From Luteolibacter yonseiensis (GTDB lineage Bacteria > Verrucomicrobiota > Verrucomicrobiia > Verrucomicrobiales > Akkermansiaceae), in the NCBI RefSeq assembly GCF_016595465.1, contig NZ_JAENIK010000002.1:124001-188000 (forward strand): a stretch of DNA of 64,000 nt, given 5' to 3'. The notes under the pieces are model-generated. The model was not told the DNA's origin and ran no database searches. It worked only from the letters and a program-made list of their open reading frames with translations. The position numbers and the translations under genes were made by a program. Each line of letters starts with the position of its first letter. Within the stretch, counting starts at the first letter, position 1. Of the stretch, positions 20,584-29,473 are shown piece after piece.

Positions 20584-21052
20584 GATTTTCAATCTTTCCA
20601 CGTATCTTCTTCCGCAACGGCGCGATACGGAAGAGATAGTAGGTGGTGAGGAAACAAACCACATCCAGCGGAATCCAATAGATGGGGTCCACATAATAAT
20701 CTCCCCAGATGAAGTTGCCCGACGGATGCAGCCAGTTGATACTTCCGGAGATGGCATCGCAGATCATGTGGAGCAGATAGGCCATGGACAGGATCACGGC
20801 CAGGCGGGGGTCGAGCCATGAACGCCTGATGACGGATAAAACGAGCAGTGATGCGGTGAATCCGCCCCAAAAAGGCAGGCCGTGCGACCAGCTCGACAAC
20901 CGGGCGGCGAGGTTCAGATGGGGATTGATCAGATCCGGCAGGGCGCCGGAGAGACCGATGGCGATGAATCCATATTTACGGATTCATGGCGGGTGGCCGA
21001 ACGCGAGTTTCGTGATGATGACCGGGGCCAGTGCGTGGGTGAAGGCATCCAT
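20576..21052 (-). pseudogene. Membrane metal-dependent hydrolase (YdjM/LexA-binding type), in-frame TGA
   Basis: Read from the ATG at 21052, three bases after the upstream stop, the frame encodes MDAFTHALAPVIITKLAFGH, hits TGA at codon 23 (20984-20986), then continues in the same frame to TAA at 20576 with YGFIAIGLSGALPDLINPH, WSHGLPFWGGF and HMICDAISGSINWLHPSG. These are the His/Asp motifs and membrane segments expected of the family on both sides of the stop, so one codon interrupts an otherwise intact 158-codon gene. It may be a recent pseudogene, a sequencing error (TGG to TGA would give Trp), or recoding. A TTG at 20899 could start only the distal part. Confidence 0.75.
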
Positions 21053-21055
21053 ATT

Positions 21056-21520
21056 TCAAAATCGCATGGGAACCGCGTTCTCCCGTTCGTAGGACTGCCG
21101 GACGGATTCCCTCAGCAGCACCAGCAGGGTGAAGATTCCAAGCACCGTGCCGAACGGAAAATGGAGACAATTGGTTCCGGCGACGACGAGAGAAAAGGTC
21201 CGATATTTTTTCCGCTGGAGAAACAGCCCCGACAGCACGTTGGCAACGCCGCTCAGCACAACGAGCACTCCTGCCACAACATAGAACCATATGAAGATTT
21301 GGAACACTTCCGCCGGGGGCGCATGGGCTGGTCCGCCGCTTCCTTTCCACATGCTGGGATTCATGAAGACCTGCTTCATGATCATGAAATGCATCACGAG
21401 GAAGCCGATGATTACCAATGAAAACCCGCCGACGATGAAATGGAAAACCGCCAGCAGTTTGAGGTGCTCGTCATCCTTTTGGGGAAGGTATGCGAAATGA
21501 GGGAGCGGCGGCGGTTCCAT
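21056..21520 (-). CDS. Four-helix integral membrane protein of unknown function
   Basis: 154 residues with four hydrophobic segments: FHFIVGGFSLVIIGFLVMHF, FIWFYVVAGVLVVLSGVAN, a YRTFSLVVAGTNCLHFPFG segment and a TVLGIFTLLVLL segment. The N-terminus is Pro-rich and cytosolic. I do not recognise a named family. It is followed after 3 bp by the interrupted metal-dependent hydrolase gene, so the two were probably one operon. Confidence 0.7.
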   Translation of the reverse strand: MEPPPLPHFAYLPQKDDEHLKLLAVFHFIVGGFSLVIIGFLVMHFMIMKQVFMNPSMWKGSGGPAHAPPAEVFQIFIWFYVVAGVLVVLSGVANVLSGLFLQRKKYRTFSLVVAGTNCLHFPFGTVLGIFTLLVLLRESVRQSYERENAVPMRF

Positions 21521-21656
21521 GTGGTGGAATTTCTATGCCTGGCCACGCCACCCGCCAAGCGGATTTCAAGTCAACAGGAAATGTCTCCCGGCCTGTCAGC
21601 CAAGAGCGACCAGATCATGGGGATTAAATCCTCGGAGGTCGGGAAAATCCTCGTCT

Positions 21657-21899
21657 TCAAGCTGGGGAATTCCATACCCGGGGCAGAACTTCGAAGCCGT
21701 CGGGATGGGGAGTGGCGGACGATTTCCTCCGGGATTTCTCGGCGAGGAATGCGGCCCATTCCTCATCGTAGCTGGAGAACCATGTGTTGTGGGGCTTGGG
21801 GGGATCAACGGGCGATTCATGGGAATGAATCGGGGAAGGGGTGGCTGGATGATACGCCAGACCGCGGGATGCCGCTTGTTGATCGAATGTCGCGTTCAT
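21657..21899 (-). CDS. Possible small hypothetical protein
   Basis: 80 residues from ATG 21899: a Pro/His-rich first half (YHPATPSPIHSHESPVDPP) and a WFSSYDEEWAAFLAEKSRRK segment that looks like an amphipathic helix. No family recognised and no clear ribosome site. It fills an otherwise empty stretch between the membrane-protein pair and the glycosylase, and the protein-like composition is the only support. Confidence 0.35.
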   Translation of the reverse strand: MNATFDQQAASRGLAYHPATPSPIHSHESPVDPPKPHNTWFSSYDEEWAAFLAEKSRRKSSATPHPDGFEVLPRVWNSPA

Positions 21900-22078
21900 G
21901 ATGGTTTCACGAATCCCGTTAATGGGAATTCATGCGTCGAAGAAAATAGCGTTGGAAAAGCGCGTTTTCCAGAGATTTTATGCGACCGAATCTTCACATT
22001 CATAACGAGTGGCTTCGGAAGATTTTTCCCAGAATGTTTTCCATTGAATGGTCCACCCGTTCGGCTAACGGTGATGTC

Positions 22079-22672
22079 ATGGAGCGCCTGACGTCATCGT
22101 TTTTCGAACGGAATCCGGTGATTTGCGCGCGGGAGCTGATCGGCGCGCGTTTCCACTGGAATGGCTGTGTTGGAAAAATCGTGGAGACCGAGGCCTATCT
22201 GTCCGTTGACGATCCGGCATGCCACACCTGGTTCCGTCCGAGCGCACGGAGTTTCGTGGAAAGCCATGCGGCAGGTGCGGCGTATGTTTATTTGAATTAC
22301 GGGATGCACTGGTTGTTCAACGTGCTGGTAAAGGGGGATGACGGTTCCGGATTCGTATTGTTCCGCGCGCTGGAGCCGCTGGAGGGACTGGAACCCATGC
22401 GGGAGCGGCGGCCGGGCTTCGCGGACCACCTGTTGGCCGCCGGGCCCGGGAAGCTGACCAAGGCGTTCGGGATCGATGGTTCCGCCCACGGTGGTGATTT
22501 TCTCAACGACCGCGATTGTGGCATCTATCGGGGAGAGCGGGTGGAAACCTGTTGTGGAGAGCGGATCGGCATCACCAGGGCGGTGGAGTTTCCATGGCGT
22601 TTCGGAGATCCATCGTCGGCTTCGCTGAGCCGGAAGTTCACGGTTCCGAACACGGCCTCTCCTCTCACATAG
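22079..22672 (+). CDS. DNA-3-methyladenine glycosylase (AAG/MPG family)
   Basis: 197 residues from ATG 22079 (the frame is open to 21980 but the upstream residues do not look like the family). It has FERNPVICARELIGARF at the N-terminus, the catalytic-region ETEAYLSVDDPACHTW, AAYVYLNYGMHWLFNV and GPGKLTKAFGI. It excises alkylated purines in base excision repair. Length and motif order are those of bacterial MPG proteins. It stands alone; the next gene starts 51 bp downstream on the same strand. Confidence 0.93.
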   Translation: MERLTSSFFERNPVICARELIGARFHWNGCVGKIVETEAYLSVDDPACHTWFRPSARSFVESHAAGAAYVYLNYGMHWLFNVLVKGDDGSGFVLFRALEPLEGLEPMRERRPGFADHLLAAGPGKLTKAFGIDGSAHGGDFLNDRDCGIYRGERVETCCGERIGITRAVEFPWRFGDPSSASLSRKFTVPNTASPLT

Positions 22673-22723
22673 CATCCCCGGAGGTGGATTTGCGTTTCCC
22701 CGGGGTAGCGTTAGGTTCCGCGC

Positions 22724-23716
22724 ATGATTCCTTATTCTGTGTTGGATCTCGCGCCGATCATCGAGGGCGGGGATGCGGGCCTCGCCTTCCGAAATACCCT
22801 GGACCTCGCCCGCCATGCCGAGAAATGGGGCTACCACCGGTATTGGCTGGCGGAGCACCACAACATCCCCGGTGTCGCCAGTGCGGCGACTTCCGTGGTG
22901 ATCGGCCATGTGGCGGGCGGCACTTCCAAAATCCGGGTGGGGTCGGGCGGCATCATGTTGCCGAACCATGCTCCTCTCGTCATTGCGGAACAATTCGGCA
23001 CGCTGGAGGCCCTCTATCCGGGGCGGATCGATCTCGGACTCGGACGCGCTCCGGGTGGTGACCAGGTGACGGCGCGCGCCTTGCGGAGAAATCTCGGCAG
23101 CAGCGGAGACACGTTTCCGCAGGATGTGCTGGAGCTCCAGGGGTATTTCCGGCCCACGGTGAAAGGCCAGCCTCTGCAGGCGATCCCGGGTGCCGGACTG
23201 GAGGTGCCTCTCTACCTGCTGGGGTCGAGCGATTTCAGCGCACGGCTGGCAGCGGAACTGGGACTGCCGTTCGCCTTCGCTTCCCACTTCGCGCCGGATT
23301 ACCTGCAAACCGCGCTACAGATTTACCGGAAAAACTACCAACCGTCGGAACGGAACCCGGAACCGCACGCGATGGTCGGCGTGAATGTCTTCGCGGCGGA
23401 GACGGACGAGGAAGCCCGCCACCTGTTCACCTCGCTGGAGCAGCAGTTCCTCAACCTGATCCGGGGAAACCCCGGTGCCATCCGCCCGCCGGTCGATGAC
23501 ATGCGGTTGCGCTGGTCCGTGGCCGAGGAACAGCATGTGCGGCGGATGACACACTATTCGTTGGTGGGTTCCGCGGAAACGGTCCGGGGAAAAGCGGAGG
23601 ACCTGATCCGTGAAACCGGCGCGGATGAAATCATCGCGACCGCGCAGATCCACGACCACGGTGCGAGGTTGAGATCATTTGAAATTTTCTCCGAAGTGAT
23701 GCGGTCGCTTGGCTAG
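22724..23716 (+). CDS. Luciferase-like (LLM class) flavin monooxygenase, MsnO8-type
   Basis: 330 residues. [48 protein letters not shown] and [12 protein letters not shown] are signatures of the bacterial luciferase-like group that uses FMNH2 and O2; the TIM-barrel length is right. The substrate is unknown. Its TAG stop (23714-23716) overlaps, in a CTAG palindrome, the TAG stop of the convergent permease gene, so the two transcripts end within each other. Confidence 0.92.
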   Translation: MIPYSVLDLAPIIEGGDAGLAFRNTLDLARHAEKWGYHRYWLAEHHNIPGVASAATSVVIGHVAGGTSKIRVGSGGIMLPNHAPLVIAEQFGTLEALYPGRIDLGLGRAPGGDQVTARALRRNLGSSGDTFPQDVLELQGYFRPTVKGQPLQAIPGAGLEVPLYLLGSSDFSARLAAELGLPFAFASHFAPDYLQTALQIYRKNYQPSERNPEPHAMVGVNVFAAETDEEARHLFTSLEQQFLNLIRGNPGAIRPPVDDMRLRWSVAEEQHVRRMTHYSLVGSAETVRGKAEDLIRETGADEIIATAQIHDHGARLRSFEIFSEVMRSLG

Positions 23717-25419
23717 ACCTTGAAGAGTCCTCCGCGCCTGCCTCCCAGCACCGCCGCACCCATGATGGCGAACGAAAGGAAAACCATTGCCCAGACCCCC
23801 AGTGCGGCGGCAAGCTCGGTGCCATTTCCCAAGGTGGAAAGCAGGGTGTAGATCGCCTTGGTGATGGGGTAGTGCTGCGCCTGCTGGGCGAGAATGAGGC
23901 TGTCGCTCACCTCCAACATGGCGAAGGCGAAGGCGAGGATGGAGCCCGCCGCCAGATTCGCTCCGATGAGCGGAACCGAAATGCGGCGCAGTGTCCGCCA
24001 GGGAGTGGCTCCGAGCGATTTGGCCGCTTCTTCCAATGCGGGATTGCCCTGCTGCAGCCCGGCGACGGCGGACCTGACGATGTAAGGCAGCCTGCGGAAC
24101 GCATAGGCGACGGCGATGAGCAGAAACGGGCTGCCATCGCCTCCGACGAGGAAATGGAACGCCTTTCCATCCTGCGAGAGCGCGAGGTATCCGAATGCCA
24201 TGACCAGTCCGGGCACGGCGAGAGGCAGCATGACCAGCGCATCCAGCACGTTGCGGAATTTCAAGTCCGACCGGACCACCACCCAGGCCACCGAGAGGCC
24301 GATGGCGAGTGCCATGACGGTGGCGGTGCCCGCATACATCAGGCTGTTCCGGATGGATGGAACGACAAGTCCGTCGCCAAGCGCTTCAATGTAATGGCGG
24401 GCGGTCAGCTCGTCGGGAATCACCGTGCCGTACCAGCGTCCGGCGAACGAAAGCAGCAGGACACCGAGGTGGGGGATGGTGGCGATGAGGAAAGTCGTGA
24501 GGAACAGCAGCGAGCAGGCGGCGGATCTCCAGCCACCAAGCGGAATGGCGTTCGCCCGTCCCTTGGGACGTGGCGCGGTGCCGAGCGGAGACCTGCCGAT
24601 GACGAGCTTGGAAAGGGCGAACACCCCGGTTGCCACGACCAGCAGGACGGCGGTCAGGGCGTAGGGAACCGGGTTTTTTCCAAGCCCTTTCAAACCATCG
24701 AAGATCTGCACCGGAGCGACCCGTGCGAAGTCGAACACCAGCGGCACGCCGAGTTCGGTGAACGCCCAGATGAAGACAATGGACGACCCCGCGAACACGC
24801 CGGGCATGGCGAGCGGCAGGGTGACGCGGAAAAAGCGCTTCCACGGCGGGCAGCCGAGGTTCTCCGCCGCCTGCTCCATCGCCGGGTCCAGGTTCGCCAG
24901 CGCGGCGGCGATGTTCATGTAGAGAATCGGATAAAGGTGCAGCGCGTTCATCAGGACGATGCCGAGGAAGCGTCCGTTCGCCAGCCAGTCGTAGGGCGCG
25001 GCCGCGTCCATCATCCCCAGGTCGATGAGCAGCGCGTTGAACGCTCCGTTCACCCCCAGCATCTGTTTCACGCCCACCGCGCCTACAAAAGGCGGCAGGA
25101 TCATCGGGGAAAGGACCAGGACACCCAGCGCGCTTTTTCCGAAAAAATCATACCGGTGGCCGATCAGGGCGAGGGGAAGCGCGATGGCAAGGGTGGCGAC
25201 GGTGCTGGCGATTCCCAACAACAACGCGTTCCACAGGCCTTCCTGATAGATCGGATTGCGGAAAATGGCGGCGAAGAAATCCAAGGTGAAATAGTGGGAG
25301 CCGTCCGCCCGGGTCCCCTCGAACGCCTGTTTCACCACCATCCCGGCGGGATAGATGAAGAACACGGCGAACAAGGCGACGACCACCAGGCTGATGAGGA
25401 TGGCATTTCCGCGTTTCAT
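23713..25419 (-). CDS. ABC transporter permease, fused double domain (iron(III) type)
   Basis: About 568 residues from ATG 25419, which overlaps the binding-protein stop by 4 bp (ATGA); an in-frame upstream extension to 25482 is not needed. Two homologous halves each carry about six transmembrane segments and the EAA-type loop ([40 protein letters not shown]). This is the FbpB/ThiP-like organisation with both permease domains in one chain. With the neighbouring binding protein and ATPase it forms a complete inner-membrane importer. Confidence 0.92.
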   Translation of the reverse strand: MKRGNAILISLVVVALFAVFFIYPAGMVVKQAFEGTRADGSHYFTLDFFAAIFRNPIYQEGLWNALLLGIASTVATLAIALPLALIGHRYDFFGKSALGVLVLSPMILPPFVGAVGVKQMLGVNGAFNALLIDLGMMDAAAPYDWLANGRFLGIVLMNALHLYPILYMNIAAALANLDPAMEQAAENLGCPPWKRFFRVTLPLAMPGVFAGSSIVFIWAFTELGVPLVFDFARVAPVQIFDGLKGLGKNPVPYALTAVLLVVATGVFALSKLVIGRSPLGTAPRPKGRANAIPLGGWRSAACSLLFLTTFLIATIPHLGVLLLSFAGRWYGTVIPDELTARHYIEALGDGLVVPSIRNSLMYAGTATVMALAIGLSVAWVVVRSDLKFRNVLDALVMLPLAVPGLVMAFGYLALSQDGKAFHFLVGGDGSPFLLIAVAYAFRRLPYIVRSAVAGLQQGNPALEEAAKSLGATPWRTLRRISVPLIGANLAAGSILAFAFAMLEVSDSLILAQQAQHYPITKAIYTLLSTLGNGTELAAALGVWAMVFLSFAIMGAAVLGGRRGGLFKV

Positions 25420-26900
25420 CGTGTGGTGGCGGTGGAGGATTTCGCCATGGCCTCGGCCCTGCGGTAGTTCGCACGGAACCACTCGCCGAGTTCGGTCGCG
25501 TGTTCCGCCGCTTTCAGCGCGTCGGCACCGTCCAGAATGGGGTCGCCCTTGCCCATTCTCGCGTAGTCCGCGCGCGAGACGTCGGAGAAAACCGCGAGGG
25601 CGTCGGCAGGCATTCCCGCGTCACGCAGGGCGAGCCATGCGGATTTCATCTCCTCGTGCGAGTCGATGCACATGATCTTCACGAGCTGGCGGAGGGTGTT
25701 GAAGGTGGCTCCTGTCAGTTCCTTCCGGTAGGTGAAGTTCGCGGGGTCCTCATACGGCTTCGCCGCCGGCATGGTGGAGGCCGCCAGATTTTCCGGTGTG
25801 TAGCTGTCGCGCCGGATGGGCAGGCGGTGGAGCGGATGGTTTTTCGGACCTCCGGGTTGCGACGGCTTGGTGAACCAGAGCCGCTGCGCTTCCGGAGTGA
25901 GGAGGAACTCCACGAACTTTTGTGCGATTTCCGGGTGTGGCGCTCCTTTCAACACGGCGACGGGATCGCCGCTCAAGGTCGTGCCGCCGACCGGTGCGAT
26001 CCAGAGGACGCGAGGCGTTCCGGACGCGGTTCCGAGTTTTTCGGAAAACGAGCGACCGTAGAAGTCGATGCACATGCCGGCGGAGGAGTTTCCTTGTCCC
26101 ACATCCAGCGGCACCTTCGAGGCGCTGTCGGTGAAATAGCGCGCGTTGGCCGACATGCGTTGGATGAGCCGCAGGCCCGAGTCCCAGCCTTTGGCGATGG
26201 CTTCGTTCCGGTCCGTGCCCGGGACGGCGAGCTCCCGCTGCATTTCTCCCTGGACCAGCAGCTCGAAGGTGCGTGCCACGGATCCGCTCTTCGTGGGATC
26301 CGCCAAGGCGAGCGTGCCCGCGTAGCGTGGGTCACCAAGGTCGTTCCAAACGGTGGGCGAGGGGACCCGCAGGCGTCGAAGGACGTCGGGATTGTAGCAA
26401 ATTCCGAACTGCGACATGCCGGTGGCGACCCAGACGTGGTCGGCGGGATAGTATCGTTCGCCCGTGAATGTTTCCGGGATGGGACCGTCGCTGGCGAAAT
26501 ATCCGGGATGGGTTTCGAAAACATCCAGCTTCACGAGGCGTCCCATTTTCGCCTGGCTGGCGAAGTCCGGCTCGCCTCCGCCGAAAAAGACATCCACGCC
26601 GATGCCCGGCCGTTTGGTTTCCTCCGCGGCCTTGAATCCCGCGTCCAGCACCATGCGGATCTCCGAGGTGCCGCCCGGCGTGCGCCAGTCGATGTAAAGC
26701 GAGCGTCCGGTGGTCTTTTTCCAGTGGGTGGCGAATGCCTCGCCGAATTCCTGGCGGATGGATTGGTTGTGCGGACTGAGAATCACCAGGCTGTCATCCG
26801 CTCCGCGCGAGGTGGTGGTGGCGGATTCCCGGCGCAAGGCCATCGGTAGCGCGACGATGAGCGTCAGAAGTCCGAAAATGATTCCCGCCCGTGTTTTCAT
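25416..26900 (-). CDS. ABC transporter periplasmic substrate-binding protein (iron/thiamine type)
   Basis: 494 residues with an N-terminal hydrophobic signal (IIFGLLTLIVALPMAL). The body has VILSPHNQSIRQEFGEAF, DVFFGGGEPDF, YPADHVWVATGMSQFGICYN and KSGSVARTFELL, the pattern of extracellular-solute-binding proteins of the iron(III)/AfuA-FbpA class. It is longer than usual (about 340), with an additional C-terminal region. Fe3+ is the most likely ligand by family; thiamine or a phosphonate are alternatives. ATGA overlaps link it to both neighbours. Confidence 0.88.
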   Translation of the reverse strand: MKTRAGIIFGLLTLIVALPMALRRESATTTSRGADDSLVILSPHNQSIRQEFGEAFATHWKKTTGRSLYIDWRTPGGTSEIRMVLDAGFKAAEETKRPGIGVDVFFGGGEPDFASQAKMGRLVKLDVFETHPGYFASDGPIPETFTGERYYPADHVWVATGMSQFGICYNPDVLRRLRVPSPTVWNDLGDPRYAGTLALADPTKSGSVARTFELLVQGEMQRELAVPGTDRNEAIAKGWDSGLRLIQRMSANARYFTDSASKVPLDVGQGNSSAGMCIDFYGRSFSEKLGTASGTPRVLWIAPVGGTTLSGDPVAVLKGAPHPEIAQKFVEFLLTPEAQRLWFTKPSQPGGPKNHPLHRLPIRRDSYTPENLAASTMPAAKPYEDPANFTYRKELTGATFNTLRQLVKIMCIDSHEEMKSAWLALRDAGMPADALAVFSDVSRADYARMGKGDPILDGADALKAAEHATELGEWFRANYRRAEAMAKSSTATTR

Positions 26901-27964
26901 GGCTTCAGGATCACGACGTCCTCATGCCTGCAGTGAAGGTTGATGACGGCATCCCCCGGAGCGTGGATGGAATGCGGGTTCATCTCCACCACCTGCTGCC
27001 GCCCCGCCTCCGTGGAGACCCAGTATTGGATGCGCTGACCGAGATAACTGCGTTCGACGATGTTTCCGGAAACCACATTGTCTCCCTCCTGTGGCCGCAG
27101 CCGCCAGGCCTCGGGGCGGATGGAAAGGCAAAGCTCCTCTTCATTCGCGGGCGTCCAACCCGGGTCGCCGACGCGTCCGATGATGGGACCCGCGGCGGTT
27201 TTCGCGAGGGTGAAGCCGCCATGGGTTTCGAGGGCGGTGCCGGTGATGAGATTGGTCTCGCCGATGAAGCCCGCCACGTGGGAATTGTGCGGGCTGCGGT
27301 AGATTTCCTCCGGTGTCCCGGTCTGGCCGATTTTTCCGTGCGAGAGCACCGCCATGCGGTCCGCCATCGAAAGGGCTTCCTCCTGGTCGTGGGTGACATA
27401 GATACCGGTGAGTCCGTTTTCCTTCACGATCCGGCGGATCTCCCTGCGCATCTCCACGCGGAGCCGGGCGTCGAGGTTGGAAAGCGGCTCGTCCAGCAGA
27501 AGGCATTTCGGTTTCACCACCAGGGCGCGGGCCAGCGAGACCCGCTGCTGCTCGCCGCCGGACATCTGGTCGATCGAGCGTCCGCCGTAGCCGGGCAGCC
27601 GGACCATTTCCAACGCCTCCCCGACGCGGCGTTTGATCTCGGGCTTGGAAATTTTCCGCTCTTCCAGTCCGAACGCGATGTTCTGTCCCACGGTGAGGTG
27701 CGGCCACAGCGCGTAGCTTTGGAAAACCATCGCCGCCTCCCGTTTGTGAGGCGGGATGTTCGTGACGTCGCGGTCTCCGAAGAAGATGGACCCGTTGTCG
27801 GGCGTTTCCAATCCGGCGATGCAGCGCAGCAGGGTGGTTTTGCCGCAGCCGGACGCACCCAGCAGGAAAAAAAGCTCGCCGGATCCGATCGCGACGCTGA
27901 TGCCGTCCAGCGCGCGGGTGGTTCCGAACGATTTCACGACTGATTCGGCGCGGATGGATTCCAT
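26897..27964 (-). CDS. ABC transporter ATP-binding protein (FbpC/PotA-like)
   Basis: About 355 residues from ATG 27964 (ATG 27985 would add seven). Walker A is GASGCGKTT, the signature MSGGEQQRVSLARAL, Walker B CLLLDEPLSNLD and the H-loop YVTHDQEEALSMADR; a TOBE-type domain fills the C-terminal 110 residues. It energises the permease and heads the three-gene operon (ATPase, binding protein, permease). No iron-box-like operator was identified by eye upstream. Confidence 0.93.
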   Translation of the reverse strand: MESIRAESVVKSFGTTRALDGISVAIGSGELFFLLGASGCGKTTLLRCIAGLETPDNGSIFFGDRDVTNIPPHKREAAMVFQSYALWPHLTVGQNIAFGLEERKISKPEIKRRVGEALEMVRLPGYGGRSIDQMSGGEQQRVSLARALVVKPKCLLLDEPLSNLDARLRVEMRREIRRIVKENGLTGIYVTHDQEEALSMADRMAVLSHGKIGQTGTPEEIYRSPHNSHVAGFIGETNLITGTALETHGGFTLAKTAAGPIIGRVGDPGWTPANEEELCLSIRPEAWRLRPQEGDNVVSGNIVERSYLGQRIQYWVSTEAGRQQVVEMNPHSIHAPGDAVINLHCRHEDVVILKP

Positions 27965-28057
27965 GATGATTTGATCTCGCTCCATGCTTTCGTTTGGGCC
28001 GGATCAATCAAGCCCTAAGCAGTTTGAGTGCGTGGCGAAAAAAAATCCAAGATTCTC

Positions 28058-28085
28058 TTGCAAACAATCGGGTGGGACCTTAACA
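28058..28085 (+). promoter_or_regulatory. Candidate promoter for tRNA-Leu
   Basis: TTGCAA (28058-28063) and TTAACA (28080-28085) are separated by 16 bp and end 26 bp before the tRNA. A plausible sigma-70-type match, nothing more. Confidence 0.35.
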
Positions 28086-28111
28086 AGTGCCCGCCCACCC
28101 AACGAGGTAAC

Positions 28112-28193
28112 GCTCGGATGGCGGAATTGGTAGACGCGCTAGACTAAGGATCTAGTAGGGAGACCTGTGGAGGTTCGAGTCCTCTTTCGAGCA
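28112..28193 (+). tRNA. tRNA-Leu, anticodon AAG
   Basis: Class II tRNA with a long variable arm. The acceptor GCTCGGA pairs with TTCGAGC, the T-arm GGAGG/CCTCT encloses TTCGAGT, and the anticodon stem CTAGA/TCTAG encloses CTAAGGA, giving anticodon AAG (28146-28148) with T33 and G37. A73 is present and CCA is not encoded. Anticodon AAG reads CUU/CUC, presumably after deamination of A34 to inosine. An intrinsic terminator follows at 28225. Confidence 0.93.
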
Positions 28194-28550
28194 CTTCTTC
28201 GGAAGTTGTTGGGTGGTAATGATTAGGGAGTCTGTAAAGACTCCCTTTTTCGTGTCCGGATGGCGGGCGGCCGCCGGGGGGGATGGCGCCTGCGTTGTTG
28301 CGCGGGTAGGGCATTTGAAATGGGTGCCGCCGGCGCTGGAGGCTTCACCTCTCCCGGAAAGCAATTGTTGAGGCATTTTGCATTGCTGCTTGCGTCGTCG
28401 GACGCTTTGTCTAACACCTTAAGTGACAACTTCACCGGGCATGACGATGAGACGGATGCCAGACCCTCGTGTGAACGGATGTCCGAGACATGCGTGACAG
28501 CATCCTGTCAGACTGCTCCCCCATTCTTTATAAAGCCCATTTAGTCTCCC
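28194..28550 (+). other. 357-bp gene-free stretch before the LytTR gene
   Basis: Apart from the tRNA terminator, no coding sequence is convincing here; short open frames have no protein-like composition. The 3' half is presumably the regulator's promoter region, but no clear -35/-10 pair stands out. Confidence 0.5.
28225..28250 (+). terminator. Intrinsic terminator of tRNA-Leu
   Basis: AGGGAGTCT - GTAA - AGACTCCCT with a run of T at the 3' side: a perfect 9-bp stem, tetraloop and T-tract. Confidence 0.9.
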
Positions 28551-29312
28551 ATGTCAGACAGTCTTTCAATACGGACCCTGGTAGCCATCCGTCAGGAGTT
28601 GGTGGGGCAGTGTTTGATCGAACTGCTTTCAGTCCATCCTTCGTTCCTGATTCTCGCGGTGGCGCGCAGTGTTGATGAGATCGGGAAATGCATCGGGGAG
28701 CATTGCCCGGAACTTGTGTTTCTGGACCTGGATCTCAGTGAGGTGGTTCCGGAGATGATCCCGCTTTTCGGTCCCGAGGTGAAGATCGTGTTTCTGGCCT
28801 CCGATGAGGATTTCGCCCTCCGGGCGTTCCAACTGGGCGCGGTGGACTATCTTCTCAAACCGGTCTCGACCGGCCGGCTCCATCTCACGGCGATGCGGAT
28901 ACTGGCGGGCCGCGAGGCCGGTGCCGGACAGCCACCGCCTGAGGTTCCCTTCGATCCTTCCGCTGACGGGGAACTGCGTTTCCTGTTGCCTTCGGGCCGG
29001 GGGAAACAGGCCGAGTGGGTTTCCTGCAGCCGGATCGCATGGATCCAGGCGGAGCAGAACTACAGCCGGGTGCAACTCCACGGCGGGGCCGCGTTTCTCC
29101 TGAAACGTACTCTGACAGAGTGGGAGGCGCGGCTGCCGATGGGGGATTTCATCCGGCTCGAGCGGTCCCTGATCATCCAACACAAGCTGCTGCAGGCCAT
29201 CGAACGGAAATCACGCGATGTCGCGGCCCTGCGTTTTGAAGATATGGAAATGGAGCTCCACGTCGGGCGGGTGGCGGTTTCCCGCCTCAGGGCGGTGATG
29301 GGCGGAAGATGA
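28551..29312 (+). CDS. LytTR-family response regulator
   Basis: 253 residues. The receiver (about 1-125) has the phospho-acceptor Asp59 in LVFLDLDLSE, VFLASDEDFALRAFQLGAVD and YLLKPVS. The C-terminal LytTR DNA-binding domain (about 150-250) has RIAWIQAEQNYSRVQL, FLLKRTLTEWEARLP and FIRLERSLIIQ. The first acidic pocket of the receiver is degenerate (VAIRQE in place of the usual DDE). No partner kinase lies beside it. It precedes the secreted-protein operon on the same strand by 160 bp, so it is a candidate regulator of that operon (inference). Confidence 0.9.
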   Translation: MSDSLSIRTLVAIRQELVGQCLIELLSVHPSFLILAVARSVDEIGKCIGEHCPELVFLDLDLSEVVPEMIPLFGPEVKIVFLASDEDFALRAFQLGAVDYLLKPVSTGRLHLTAMRILAGREAGAGQPPPEVPFDPSADGELRFLLPSGRGKQAEWVSCSRIAWIQAEQNYSRVQLHGGAAFLLKRTLTEWEARLPMGDFIRLERSLIIQHKLLQAIERKSRDVAALRFEDMEMELHVGRVAVSRLRAVMGGR

Positions 29313-29473
29313 ATCGGCTCTAACCGGATTCGTCCCCCGATTTGCCTGTTTCGTCATTTAATAAGGCGCGCTCCGGCAAAGAATGTTGCGCTCCCTCCAA
29401 GCTTGATACCAGAAACCTACGGTGTTTTTTAGCCCAATCCAGTAAACCCGATTTTTTCTCTGGAACCTGTTTT

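Noticed and set aside
22675..22715. CCCCGG...CCGGGG hairpin after the glycosylase gene
   Set aside because: No T-tract and a long loop; not a convincing terminator.
23872..25467. 531-codon plus-strand frame opposite the permease
   Set aside because: Shadow of the permease; composition is charged and without motifs.
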